A stretch of 27,532 bases of DNA, taken from contig CAJTVL010000053.1 of NCBI GenBank assembly GCA_910579425.1, positions 1-27,532 on the forward strand. Direction: 5' to 3'. Positions 1-7,740 of this stretch are shown here, piece after piece. Below the pieces are notes generated by a model. That model was not told the origin of the DNA, did not search any database, and worked only from the letters and a program-made list of their open reading frames with translations. This stretch comes from an uncultured Lachnospiraceae bacterium. GTDB lineage: Bacteria > Bacillota > Clostridia > Lachnospirales > Lachnospiraceae. Position numbers and translations under genes: made by a program. How positions within the stretch are numbered: the stretch's first letter is position 1; the number at the start of each line of letters is the position of its first letter.

Positions 1-10
1 AATTTGAGAA

Positions 11-26
11 CAGAACATTTGTTCTG
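11..26. promoter_or_regulatory. Candidate LexA (SOS) operator
   Basis: A 16-base near-perfect palindrome, CAGAACATTTGTTCTG, with only the two central bases unpaired. Read on the minus strand its core is GAAC-AAAT-GTTC, which fits the Gram-positive LexA consensus GAAC-RNRY-GTTY. It lies about 47 bases upstream of the TTGACA of the putative metG promoter, so it more likely controls a gene leaving the window to the left (lexA or another SOS gene) than metG. The identity of that gene cannot be seen. Confidence 0.55.
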
Positions 27-72
27 CGCTGTGGGAAGTTTTCCTTTCAGAACTGCCTATAAAAAGTGGTAA

Positions 73-101
73 TTGACAACATAAATGGTTTGTGATAGTC
101 T
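73..101 (+). promoter_or_regulatory. Possible promoter for metG
   Basis: There is a consensus -35 TTGACA at 73-78. Seventeen bases on is a weak -10, TAGTCT (96-101), preceded by TG at 93-94 (extended -10). A T/A-rich alternative lies at 102-107 but its spacing is too long. The -35 is convincing and the -10 is not. If used, it gives metG a leader of about 165 bases. Confidence 0.4.
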
Positions 102-162
102 TATATTATATTTTTGCGATAGCTGAATGTAATACAAGAAGTAATGAGATCACGACACACAT

Positions 163-201
163 AAGCTGTCTTCTGTCGTTAGATAGAAGATGGCTTTTAT
201 T
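163..201 (+). terminator. Stem-loop with U-tract in the metG leader
   Basis: Positions 163-174 pair with 185-196 over 12 bp (two G-U pairs) around a 10-base loop. The 3' arm runs into TTTTATT at 195-201, giving the form of an intrinsic terminator. It sits between the putative promoter and metG, so it could attenuate metG or end a short upstream transcript. I see no T-box consensus (AGGGUGGNACCGCG) after it, so it is not an obvious T-box. Confidence 0.4.
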
Positions 202-273
202 AACATGGGAATGGTTTGCAGAGCGCGGCAGCACCCGGGAATCAGAAAATATGGAGTTTGAGGAGGCAAAAGG

Positions 274-2259
274 ATGAATAAAGGAAAATATTACATTACG
301 ACAGCGATTGCCTATACTTCGGGCAAACCTCATATCGGAAACAGTTATGAGATTGTACTGGCTGACAGTATTGCCAGGTTTAAGAGAAAAGACGGATACG
401 ACGTATATTTTCAGACGGGCACGGATGAGCACGGACAGAAGATTGAGCTCAAAGCCGGCGAGGAAGGCGTTACCCCCAGAGAATTTGTGGATAAGGTGGC
501 GGGAACCATCAAAGAGTTGTGGGACTTGATGGATACCTCATATGACCGTTTTATCCGGACGACGGATGCGGATCATGAAAAACAGGTGCAGAAGATATTT
601 AAGAAGCTTTATCAGCAGGGGGATATTTACAAGGGCGCTTATGAGGGGCTTTACTGCACGCCCTGCGAGTCATTCTGGACGGAGTCCCAGCTGGTGGACG
701 GCAAATGCCCTGATTGCGGCAGGGAGGTGAAGCCGGCCAGGGAAGAAGCTTATTTTTTCAAAATGAGCAAGTATGCAGACCGGCTGATCGAGCACATAAA
801 TAATCATCCGGAATTTATTCAGCCCGTATCCCGCAAGAACGAGATGATGAATAATTTCCTTTTGCCGGGGCTGCAGGATCTGTGCGTTTCCAGAACCTCC
901 TTTAAGTGGGGGATCCCGGTGGATTTTGACGACAAGCATGTGGTTTATGTGTGGCTGGATGCCCTGACAAACTATATTACGGGAATCGGCTATGAGTGCG
1001 ATGGGCAAAGCTCCGAGCAGTATCATAAGCTGTGGCCTGCAGACCTGCATTTAATAGGCAAGGATATTATCCGTTTCCACACAATCTACTGGCCCATTTT
1101 CCTGATGGCCTTAGGGGAGCCGCTGCCTAAGCAGGTGTTCGGCCATCCCTGGCTTTTGCAGGGGGACGGCAAAATGAGCAAGTCCAAGGGCAATGTAATT
1201 TATGCCGACGATCTCGTGGATTTCTTCGGGGTGGATGCGGTGCGTTACTTTGTACTTCATGAAATGCCCTTTGACAATGACGGAACGATTTCCTGGGAAC
1301 TTTTGGTGGAGCGGATCAATTCCGATCTTGCCAATACATTGGGAAATCTTGTGAACAGAACGATTTCCATGAGCAATAAATACTTTGACGGCGTGGTAGC
1401 AGACCGGGGCTGCGCCGAGGCTGTGGATGAGGAATTGAAAGCCGTTGCCACAGGGGCTTACGCCAGGGCAGCGGCTAAGATGGAAGAGCTGCGGGTGGCA
1501 GACGCCCTTACGGAGATTTTTGTTCTATTTAAGCGATGCAATAAATATATTGACGAGACAGAGCCCTGGGCTCTTGCAAAGCAGGAGGAGAAACGCGACA
1601 GGCTTTCTACCGTGCTCTACAATCTGGTGGAAGGAATTTTGATCGGCGCATCCCTCCTGGAGCCGTTTATGCCCTCAACTGCCGCTAAGATTGCAGGGCA
1701 GTTGAACACGCAGATCAGGGGATTTGAACAGCTTACGGCTTTTGGTCTGTATCCTTCCGGGAATAAGGTGACGGAAAAACCCGAAATTCTTTTTGCCAGA
1801 ATGGATGTGAAGGAAGTGGTTGCCAGGGCAGAGGCTATGTTTGAGGAAAGAAGAGGCCCGGTACAGGAGGAAAAAGACCGGACGGAAAAAGAACAGAAAG
1901 ATGCCCGGAAGGTCATTGATATAGAACCCAAAGAAGAGATCACCTTTGATCAGTTTGAAAAGCTGCAGTTTCAGGTGGGTGAGATCATAGCCTGCGAGGA
2001 AGTGCCCAAATCCAGGAAACTGCTTTGCTCTAAAGTACGGATCGGCTCTGGGGTGAAGCAGATTGTTTCGGGGATAAAGCAGCACTACAGTGCAGAGGAA
2101 ATGGTTGGGAAAAAGGTCATGGTTCTGGTCAATCTGAAACCGGCGAAACTGGCGGGAGTGGTATCAGAGGGGATGCTGCTTTGTGCGGAAGATGAAGAAG
2201 GTAATTTAGCGCTGCTTACTCCGGAGAAGGATATGCCGGCGGGGGCGGAAATCGGTTAA
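274..2259 (+). CDS. metG: Methionyl-tRNA synthetase
   Basis: Charges tRNA-Met with methionine in the cytoplasm; a class I aminoacyl-tRNA synthetase of 661 residues. The HIGH-type motif appears as HIGN at 20-23 and the KMSKS loop at 300-304. Two CxxC pairs, C128/C131 and C145/C148, form the zinc knuckle in the connective insertion. After a charged linker (about 510-550), residues from about 553 to the end form an EMAP-II/Arc1p-like tRNA-binding OB fold (FQVGEI, VSGI, SEGMLL), the usual dimerising C-terminal extension of the long bacterial form. The start is set by AGGAGG at 261-266, seven bases before the ATG. An eight-codon ATG frame (251-277) overlaps the start, probably by chance. The alpha/beta hydrolase gene follows after 24 bases. 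Confidence 0.97.
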   Translation: MNKGKYYITTAIAYTSGKPHIGNSYEIVLADSIARFKRKDGYDVYFQTGTDEHGQKIELKAGEEGVTPREFVDKVAGTIKELWDLMDTSYDRFIRTTDADHEKQVQKIFKKLYQQGDIYKGAYEGLYCTPCESFWTESQLVDGKCPDCGREVKPAREEAYFFKMSKYADRLIEHINNHPEFIQPVSRKNEMMNNFLLPGLQDLCVSRTSFKWGIPVDFDDKHVVYVWLDALTNYITGIGYECDGQSSEQYHKLWPADLHLIGKDIIRFHTIYWPIFLMALGEPLPKQVFGHPWLLQGDGKMSKSKGNVIYADDLVDFFGVDAVRYFVLHEMPFDNDGTISWELLVERINSDLANTLGNLVNRTISMSNKYFDGVVADRGCAEAVDEELKAVATGAYARAAAKMEELRVADALTEIFVLFKRCNKYIDETEPWALAKQEEKRDRLSTVLYNLVEGILIGASLLEPFMPSTAAKIAGQLNTQIRGFEQLTAFGLYPSGNKVTEKPEILFARMDVKEVVARAEAMFEERRGPVQEEKDRTEKEQKDARKVIDIEPKEEITFDQFEKLQFQVGEIIACEEVPKSRKLLCSKVRIGSGVKQIVSGIKQHYSAEEMVGKKVMVLVNLKPAKLAGVVSEGMLLCAEDEEGNLALLTPEKDMPAGAEIG

Positions 2260-2283
2260 TGATTTGATCCTTGGGAGGCTACA

Positions 2284-3234
2284 ATGGTAAAAAAAGAAGA
2301 ATTTACATTTGACTCCAGAGATGGAAGTACGAAGCTCCATGCAGTCAGATGGACGCCGTCAGGAAAGGTGATCTGTATCCTTCAGATTGTCCATGGCATG
2401 GCGGAATACGTGGAGCGCTATGAAGCTCTTGCGCTGTACCTGGGAGAAAAAGGAATACTGGTGACCGGAGACGATCATTTAGGCCACGGGAAGAGTGTGG
2501 GGGAAAGGGGCGCCTGCGGATATTTTTGCGATCAGGATCCTGCTACGGTAGTGGTCAGGGATGTTCACCGTCTGAAAAAAATTACCCAGGAGGAATACCC
2601 GGGCGTACCATATGTAATCCTGGGGCACAGCATGGGCTCTTTTATCCTGCGGAATTATCTTTTCCGGTACGGCTCCGGGATACAGGGGGCAATTATATGC
2701 GGTACGGGTTCCCAGCCGCCTTTGCTTGTAAAGGTATGTAAGGGGGTGGCCACCCTGCAGGGACTGCTCTTTGGCCAGAAGCATACGGCCAGGTTGATTG
2801 ATAAGCTGGCATTTGGCTCCTATAACAAGAGAATACCGGATGCCAAAACGGCCTTTGACTGGTTATGTACGGATCCGGCGGTGGTGGATGCCTACATGCA
2901 GGATCCCCTGTGCGGCTTTACCTTTACAGTGAATGGATTTCGGACGCTTTTTGCTCTGCTGGACCGTCTGAATCAGGAGGAAAACCTGTGGGCCATGCCG
3001 GGGGAGCTTCCGGTGCATTTTATAGCGGGGGATATGGATCCGGTGGGGGATTACGGAGCAGGAGTCAAAAAGGCCTATGAGGATTTTGTGAAGGCAGGCA
3101 TGGAGCATGTCACTTTGAAGCTTTATGCGGGAGGAAGACATGAACTTTTGAATGAGAAAAACAAAGAACAGGTTTATGAAGATATTTATCCCTGGATCAT
3201 GGAACGGGTGAAGGAGTATCAGGAGGTTATTTGA
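2284..3234 (+). CDS. Alpha/beta hydrolase, monoglyceride lipase/lysophospholipase-like
   Basis: A 316-residue soluble serine hydrolase of the Hydrolase_4/S33 group, probably acting on a lipid or carboxylic ester. The oxyanion-side motif HGMAEY and the following RYEALALYL stretch are typical of monoacylglycerol lipases and PldB-like lysophospholipases. The nucleophile elbow is GHSMGS with Ser116. The likely acid is Asp250 or Asp252 (AGDMDP), and the likely base His286 (GGRHELL). No signal peptide is visible. GGGAGG precedes the ATG. The stop codon overlaps the start of the next gene (ATGA), so the two are probably translationally coupled and cotranscribed behind metG. The true substrate cannot be read from the sequence. 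Confidence 0.88.
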   Translation: MVKKEEFTFDSRDGSTKLHAVRWTPSGKVICILQIVHGMAEYVERYEALALYLGEKGILVTGDDHLGHGKSVGERGACGYFCDQDPATVVVRDVHRLKKITQEEYPGVPYVILGHSMGSFILRNYLFRYGSGIQGAIICGTGSQPPLLVKVCKGVATLQGLLFGQKHTARLIDKLAFGSYNKRIPDAKTAFDWLCTDPAVVDAYMQDPLCGFTFTVNGFRTLFALLDRLNQEENLWAMPGELPVHFIAGDMDPVGDYGAGVKKAYEDFVKAGMEHVTLKLYAGGRHELLNEKNKEQVYEDIYPWIMERVKEYQEVI

Positions 3235-3755
3235 TGAAAAAGAAACTGTTAACGTTTTTAATGATTCTTACAGTAATATTTATGGCGGTTCCTGCTGCGG
3301 CCCAGGCGGCAGGAGAGATTTCGGATGGGGAGACAGCCGATCTTCTTACACAGATTAAGCAGCAGCTTTCGGCTGCCTTTGAGGAGATGGATCAGGAAAC
3401 CGCCGAGGAGGTTTTTTCTTTCCTCAAGGATAAGTTCCGGGAAGAGAATTACGCATCGGAGGAAGGACTGCAGAGTATCCTGAAGGAAGGAAAAGAAAAA
3501 TTTGGCGTCGAGGTGAATAAGGAAGATGCCAGGAAGCTTGTAGATGCTATGGAAAGGCTGGAGGACATGGGATTTTCGGCGGAGTATATGATCGAGAAAA
3601 CCGAAAGCCTGTATCAGGAATATGGGGCGGATTTTGTGGATCATGTGGATGAAGTGGTGACGGGCGCAGTGAAGAATGCGGCCTCCAGCGCGGTCAGCAG
3701 TTTTTTCGGAAACTTGAAAAAGTCTGTCAGCAGCTTTTTCAGCAGCCTGTTTTAG
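3234..3755 (+). CDS. Small secreted protein of unknown function
   Basis: A 173-residue protein I do not recognise. It starts with a clear Sec signal peptide: MKKK, then about 15 hydrophobic residues, then AAAQAAG with likely cleavage near residue 24. The mature part is acidic and predicted helical, with many Glu/Lys heptad-like stretches (roughly 30-130). It ends in a Ser/Phe-rich tail with two SSFF repeats and terminal SSLF, which could form an amphipathic membrane-binding helix. ATG 3234 is preferred over TTG 3231 because AGGAGG (3221-3226) lies seven bases before the ATG. The four-base overlap with the hydrolase stop suggests linked function, perhaps at the membrane (inference). Confidence 0.8.
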   Translation: MKKKLLTFLMILTVIFMAVPAAAQAAGEISDGETADLLTQIKQQLSAAFEEMDQETAEEVFSFLKDKFREENYASEEGLQSILKEGKEKFGVEVNKEDARKLVDAMERLEDMGFSAEYMIEKTESLYQEYGADFVDHVDEVVTGAVKNAASSAVSSFFGNLKKSVSSFFSSLF

Positions 3756-3849
3756 ACTAAAATTTCCGTTCATTATTATTTCAGAATAAAATCGAGTTTT
3801 GAAAGTAAATAATATATAACATGCGAAATCAACAACGGGAGGATGTTAT

Positions 3850-4842
3850 ATGAAAATTGCATTTTACGGGACCAAGCCCTATGACAGGATCTGGTTTGAG
3901 CCCATGGGAAAAGAATATGGCTTTGACATTCATTTTATTGAAGCGGCCTGTGATCAGGAGACGGTATTTCTGGCAAAGGGACATGATGCTATCTGCATTT
4001 TTGTCAATGATTATGTAGATGCCGGGATGATAGATGCCCTGTATGAAATGAATGTAAAAGCTATTTTGCTTCGCTGCGCAGGTTACAACAATGTGGATGT
4101 GAAGGCGGCCGAGGATAAGATTACCGTGCTCAGGGTTCCCAGCTATTCTCCGGAGGCCGTGGCCGAATTTTCCATGGCCATGCTGCTTTCAGTGGCCAGG
4201 CTTACCCACAAGGCGTACAACAGGACCAGGGATTTCAATATGAGCCTGAACGGCCTGATGGGCATGGATCTCCACGAAAAGACGGCAGGTGTGATAGGGA
4301 CAGGAAAGATCGGGCAGGCCATGATCCGGATATTGAATGGATTTCAGATGGAGGTGGTCTGTTATGACCCCTATCCGGTAGAAGGCCTGGAGGCGGAGTA
4401 TGTTTCGCTGGAAGAACTGTTTAAAAGCTCCGATGTCATATCCCTCCACTGCCCCTTAAACCAGGAGACGAGGCATATCGTTAATGATAAATCCATCGCG
4501 TCCATGAAAAGAGGGGTTTACCTTGTGAACACTTCAAGAGGAGGGCTGATCGATACGGAAGCCCTGATCAGAGGAATGCTGGATGGCAGGTTCGGCGGTG
4601 TGGGGCTTGACGTATATGAGGAGGAAGAAGGGGTATTTTATGAGGACCGTTCCGGAGATATTATTACGGATGACAATCTGGCGCGCCTTATGACCTTCCC
4701 CAATGTGCTTGTCACCTCCCATATGGGATTTTTTACCAGGGATGCAATGCAGGCTATAGCCCAGACCACCCTGGAAAATGCCTATGCCCTTGAAAACGGG
4801 CTCCCTCTGGCCAATCAGGTGGGAAAAGAAATGACTTATTAG
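3850..4842 (+). CDS. ldhA: D-lactate dehydrogenase (NAD-dependent 2-hydroxyacid dehydrogenase)
   Basis: Reduces pyruvate to D-lactate with NADH, reoxidising the cofactor in fermentation. The 330-residue length is normal for the family. The Rossmann motif GTGKIG is at 150-155, with Asp173 at the end of the second strand (CYDPYP) favouring NAD over NADP. The catalytic trio by alignment with Lactobacillus D-LDH is Arg230 (NTSRGG), Glu259 (DVYEEEE) and His291 (TSHMGF). The HMGFFT context is that of true D-LDH rather than of glycerate or phosphoglycerate dehydrogenases. GGGAGG precedes the ATG. A TATAAC at 3815-3820 could be its -10, but I find no good -35 and no clear Rex operator. The gene ends in a weak hairpin terminator. 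Confidence 0.9.
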   Translation: MKIAFYGTKPYDRIWFEPMGKEYGFDIHFIEAACDQETVFLAKGHDAICIFVNDYVDAGMIDALYEMNVKAILLRCAGYNNVDVKAAEDKITVLRVPSYSPEAVAEFSMAMLLSVARLTHKAYNRTRDFNMSLNGLMGMDLHEKTAGVIGTGKIGQAMIRILNGFQMEVVCYDPYPVEGLEAEYVSLEELFKSSDVISLHCPLNQETRHIVNDKSIASMKRGVYLVNTSRGGLIDTEALIRGMLDGRFGGVGLDVYEEEEGVFYEDRSGDIITDDNLARLMTFPNVLVTSHMGFFTRDAMQAIAQTTLENAYALENGLPLANQVGKEMTY

Positions 4843-4848
4843 AGTTGG

Positions 4849-4867
4849 AAGCTTTTTAAAGCTTTTT
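4849..4867 (+). terminator. Weak intrinsic terminator after the D-LDH gene
   Basis: AAGCTTTTTAAAGCTT is self-complementary (about six pairs, tiny loop) and runs into TTTTT (4863-4867), eight bases after the stop codon. The stem is A/T-rich, so efficiency is doubtful. Confidence 0.45.
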
Positions 4868-4874
4868 CTCCAGA

Positions 4875-4903
4875 TTGTAAAATTGAATATCATTTGCTAT
4901 AAT
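4875..4903 (+). promoter_or_regulatory. Sigma-A promoter for the GNAT/HD-GYP pair
   Basis: TTGTAA (4875-4880), 17-base spacer, TATAAT (4898-4903), with TG two bases before the -10. Transcription would begin near 4910, about 24 bases before the acetyltransferase ATG. Confidence 0.75.
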
Positions 4904-4933
4904 AAAGGGATAACGGTGTCGAAAGGATGAGAT

Positions 4934-5494
4934 ATGAAAGAAGAGGAGGCTTTTGAGATACGTTTTGCCCATAAGGAAGATTGGGAAGATGCCATGGGTC
5001 TGGCGTGGAAAACCTTTCTGGAATTTGAAGCGGGGGATTATGCTCCGGAGGGAATCAGGAGCTTTGAAGACTTTATTTCAGATACGGGCCTTAAGCGTAT
5101 GTTTCTTTCCGGAGACTATCAGATGATGGTGGCCTGGAGCAAGGGCAGGATGGTAGGCATGATCACGCTTCGGAATGAAACTCATATCTCCCTTCTTTTT
5201 GTAGAAAAAAGCAGTCACAGACAGGGAATAGGAAGGGCATTGATCGGGAAGATGGCGGATTATGCCAGGAAAAGGTTTGGCGCTGACTGCCTTACGGTTA
5301 ATGCCTCCCCCTATGGAGTTTTGTTTTACCATAAGCTTGGGTTTAAGGATTTGGGACCGCAGCAGCGGCGGGAAGGAATCATTTTTACCCCGATGAAATA
5401 TGTCCTGTCAGGGGGAAGAAATATTGCGCCTGCAGCCCGGAGTCTGCAGGCTGCGGAAAGGCGTGGGGATTTGTATGGAATACATTCACAGTAA
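4934..5494 (+). CDS. GNAT-family N-acetyltransferase
   Basis: A 186-residue cytoplasmic acetyl-CoA-dependent acetyltransferase, substrate unknown. The acetyl-CoA pyrophosphate-binding motif A is RQGIGR at 96-101, preceded by the beta-4 strand ISLLFV. The C-terminal NASPYGVLFYHKLGF matches the motif-B region typical of the family. About 30 residues after the fold (from about 157) form an Ala/Arg-rich tail whose end is overlapped by the next gene. A promoter with perfect TATAAT lies just upstream. The Shine-Dalgarno (AAAGGATGAG) is modest. Coupling to the HD-GYP gene may mean it is a small regulated modifier, but nothing in the sequence gives the target. Confidence 0.85.
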   Translation: MKEEEAFEIRFAHKEDWEDAMGLAWKTFLEFEAGDYAPEGIRSFEDFISDTGLKRMFLSGDYQMMVAWSKGRMVGMITLRNETHISLLFVEKSSHRQGIGRALIGKMADYARKRFGADCLTVNASPYGVLFYHKLGFKDLGPQQRREGIIFTPMKYVLSGGRNIAPAARSLQAAERRGDLYGIHSQ

Positions 5495-6728
5495 AGACAT
5501 TTTTCTGCTGATGCGTGATACGCTTAAGCTGATGAGCCGCAGGGCGATGGATCATGGTTCCAGGGTGGCGTATTATTTGTATAAGATGTTGGAATGCAAG
5601 GGCGGTTATGAGAAGTTTGAACTGGCTGACTTTGTGTTTATGGCGTCTCTTCATGATATTGGCGCTTACAAAACCGATAATCCCAGGGACATGATACACT
5701 ATGAGTTGAAAATGCCCATGGCTCATGCCACATATGGCTATCTTGTATTTAAGCATCTGTCTCCCTTGAGCGAGCTGGCAATGGTAGTCCTTTACCATCA
5801 TATGGATTATTCTCAGCTTAAATCCATCAATTTTGAGCACAAGGAAATTGCCGCCTATTTGAATCTGGCTGAAAAGGTAGATATTTATTCCGTGGCGCTG
5901 GGAGACAAATTCAGTATCGATATGTTTGAAAAGCAGGCAGGCACAGTGATCAGCTCAGATGCCTTTGCGCTGTTTAAAAAAGCCATAGAGGAGTATGACG
6001 TTCTTGAGAAGGTGAAAAAGGGCGAGTACAAGGAAGAACTGGATGATATTATCGGCTATATGATTTTCACCAACGAGGACAAAAAGAAATACATGGAAAT
6101 GCTCATGTATTGCCAGGGCTTCTGGAGCGAATCGGCAGTGGTGAACGCAGTGACCTGTATGTGCATTGCCAAAACGCTGGGGCAGAGCGAAGGGCTGAAC
6201 AGCCTGGAGAGTGAGCAGATGTATTATGGCTCCATACTCCATGATATAGGTATGGTGGCCGTTCCCAGGGAGATTGTCAATGCGCCCCGGCTTCTGACGG
6301 CGGAAGAGTACAATAAGGTCAAAATGCACGTGCATCTGGCAGAAAGAATATTACATAACCGTATGGCGGGCAGCGTGGTGGAGATTGTGGCGGCCCATCA
6401 CGAACGCTGCGACGGGAGCGGATACCCCAGAGGGCTGAGGGAAACACAGATGAACAGAAAGCAGCAGATCCTGCAGTTAGCCGACGCGGTAACGGCGCTT
6501 ATGGACAAGAGATCTTACCGGCCCGCCTTTGAGGAAGAAGAGATGCTGGACATCATCAAGAAAGAGACGGAAGCCGGTAGGTACAATAAAACACTGGTTA
6601 AAACCTTTTTTGATCATTATGATGAGATCATGCAGCGGGTAAGCGTCAATGTAGAAGAGATTCTTGCCACCTACCGGAAGCTGAACCAGCAATACCTGAG
6701 GGTTTCAGGGAAAATGAAGAATAAGTAA
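5475..6728 (+). CDS. Tandem HD / HD-GYP domain protein, putative cyclic-di-GMP phosphodiesterase
   Basis: A 417-residue cytoplasmic signalling protein with two HD-superfamily domains. The N-terminal one (about 10-160) has SLHDIG (H60, D61) and a later YHHMDY but no GYP. The C-terminal one (about 220-400) is a full HD-GYP domain: HDIG with H256/D257, then HVHLAERIL, AAHHE, and G316-Y317-P318 in CDGSGYP. HD-GYP enzymes hydrolyse cyclic-di-GMP or related cyclic dinucleotides on a di- or tri-metal site. No receiver or membrane domain is visible, so the N-terminal HD may be the sensory or dimerising part. ATG 5475 is preferred to upstream non-ATG codons: it follows GGGGA and overlaps the GNAT end by 20 bases. 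The two genes are probably coupled. Confidence 0.9.
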   Translation: MEYIHSKDIFLLMRDTLKLMSRRAMDHGSRVAYYLYKMLECKGGYEKFELADFVFMASLHDIGAYKTDNPRDMIHYELKMPMAHATYGYLVFKHLSPLSELAMVVLYHHMDYSQLKSINFEHKEIAAYLNLAEKVDIYSVALGDKFSIDMFEKQAGTVISSDAFALFKKAIEEYDVLEKVKKGEYKEELDDIIGYMIFTNEDKKKYMEMLMYCQGFWSESAVVNAVTCMCIAKTLGQSEGLNSLESEQMYYGSILHDIGMVAVPREIVNAPRLLTAEEYNKVKMHVHLAERILHNRMAGSVVEIVAAHHERCDGSGYPRGLRETQMNRKQQILQLADAVTALMDKRSYRPAFEEEEMLDIIKKETEAGRYNKTLVKTFFDHYDEIMQRVSVNVEEILATYRKLNQQYLRVSGKMKNK

Positions 6729-6786
6729 AAACACTCAAGAAAGAAAAGAAAAACAGACGCACGACAGATGCGGGACAGGAGCGGGT

Positions 6787-7539
6787 ATGGGTAGAATATT
6801 CAGTTTGGACAGTCCGTTATTTAGCTTTTTGAATAAAGTGGCAGATCTGATATTGTTAAATATACTGACAATGATCTGCTGTCTTCCGATTATCACGATA
6901 GGAGCTTCCATGACGGCGCTGCACTATGTGGTTTTGAAAATGGTCAGGGATGAAGAGAGTTATATCGTCAGATCCTACTTTAAATCATTCAGGCAGAACT
7001 TCAAACAGGCCACAATTATCTGGCTGATTCTGCTGCTGGTCGGAGCCGTTTTGATCGGGGATGTTGTGATTCTCAATTTTTCTGCGATCCGCTTCTCCAA
7101 TTGGATCAGAATTGCATTGTTTACCGTTATTATTATTGTGCTCTTAGCCACCATGCACTTGTTCCCGGTGCTCTCAAGATTTGATAACACCATTAAAAAT
7201 ACATTTAAAAATTCGTTTTTTATGGGGATTTTAACCTTCCCCAAAACAATTCTCATGCTTCTTTGCTGGATCGCCCCGCTTGTGATTGCGGCGTTTATCG
7301 TTCAGGCAACGCCGATTGTGTTTATGCTTGGAATATCAACGCCTGCCTATCTGTGCGCCATGCTGTACAATAAAACCTTTAAGAGGTTTGAGCCGGAAGA
7401 AGAAATTATAGGCGACGACGAGTGGACAATGGCTCCTCTGGAGGGAGAAGAGGAAGCTGCGGCGCAGGAGGAGATCAGCGACGCCCAGGGCCGGGAGGCA
7501 GAAGTTAGTCAAAACTTGGGAAAAACAGTGGATGAATGA
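6787..7539 (+). CDS. YesL-like DUF624 membrane protein
   Basis: A 250-residue integral membrane protein of the DUF624/YesL family. The start (MGRIFSLDSPLFSFLNKVADL) followed by TMICCLPIITIGAS is the family signature. Four to five hydrophobic segments are visible (about 18-45, 75-95, 105-130, 148-180, 178-200). The C-terminal 50 residues are cytosolic-looking and strongly acidic (runs of Glu/Asp). YesL proteins usually sit in carbohydrate ABC transporter loci in Firmicutes. Here the next gene is a sugar-type ABC ATPase, which fits, although a terminator and a separate promoter lie between them. The biochemical role of the family is not known. AGGAG precedes the ATG by about eight bases. Confidence 0.85.
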   Translation: MGRIFSLDSPLFSFLNKVADLILLNILTMICCLPIITIGASMTALHYVVLKMVRDEESYIVRSYFKSFRQNFKQATIIWLILLLVGAVLIGDVVILNFSAIRFSNWIRIALFTVIIIVLLATMHLFPVLSRFDNTIKNTFKNSFFMGILTFPKTILMLLCWIAPLVIAAFIVQATPIVFMLGISTPAYLCAMLYNKTFKRFEPEEEIIGDDEWTMAPLEGEEEAAAQEEISDAQGREAEVSQNLGKTVDE

Positions 7540-7553
7540 TCGTATCTATACAA

Positions 7554-7579
7554 AATGCCTATTAGGCGATTGCTTTTTT
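7554..7579 (+). terminator. Intrinsic terminator after the DUF624 gene
   Basis: AATGCCT pairs with AGGC-ATT (one bulged G) around a three-base loop, and TTTTTT follows at 7574-7579. The stem is short. Confidence 0.5.
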
Positions 7580-7660
7580 GGTCAAGTTGTTGGGCGGCCT
7601 GAAAACTTTTAGGGGCTATAAGCATTTTCAACAATCCACCAATAAATATTTGTGGAATAG

Positions 7661-7669
7661 TGGTATAGT
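7661..7669 (+). promoter_or_regulatory. Extended -10 promoter for the sugar ABC ATPase
   Basis: TGG-TATAGT at 7661-7669 is an extended -10 element. No good -35 lies at the right distance. It would give a 5' leader of about 65 bases before the ATG at 7741. Confidence 0.5.
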
Positions 7670-7740
7670 CAGAAACAGCAAAGTCATGTATACTGAGTTA
7701 AGATTCAGTTGTGATTAATCATTTTAAGGAGGCAAATCAA

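Noticed and set aside
251..277. Eight-codon frame ending over the metG start codon, a possible leader peptide
   Set aside because: It contains the metG ribosome site but has no convincing site of its own and no run of regulatory codons such as Met.
92..277. Longer small frame in the metG leader
   Set aside because: It starts at a non-ATG codon with no ribosome site and spans the stem-loop; coding use is unlikely.
3756..3849. Rex operator or strong promoter before the D-LDH gene
   Set aside because: No inverted TTGTGAA-like repeat is present, and the only -10-like sequence lacks a matching -35.
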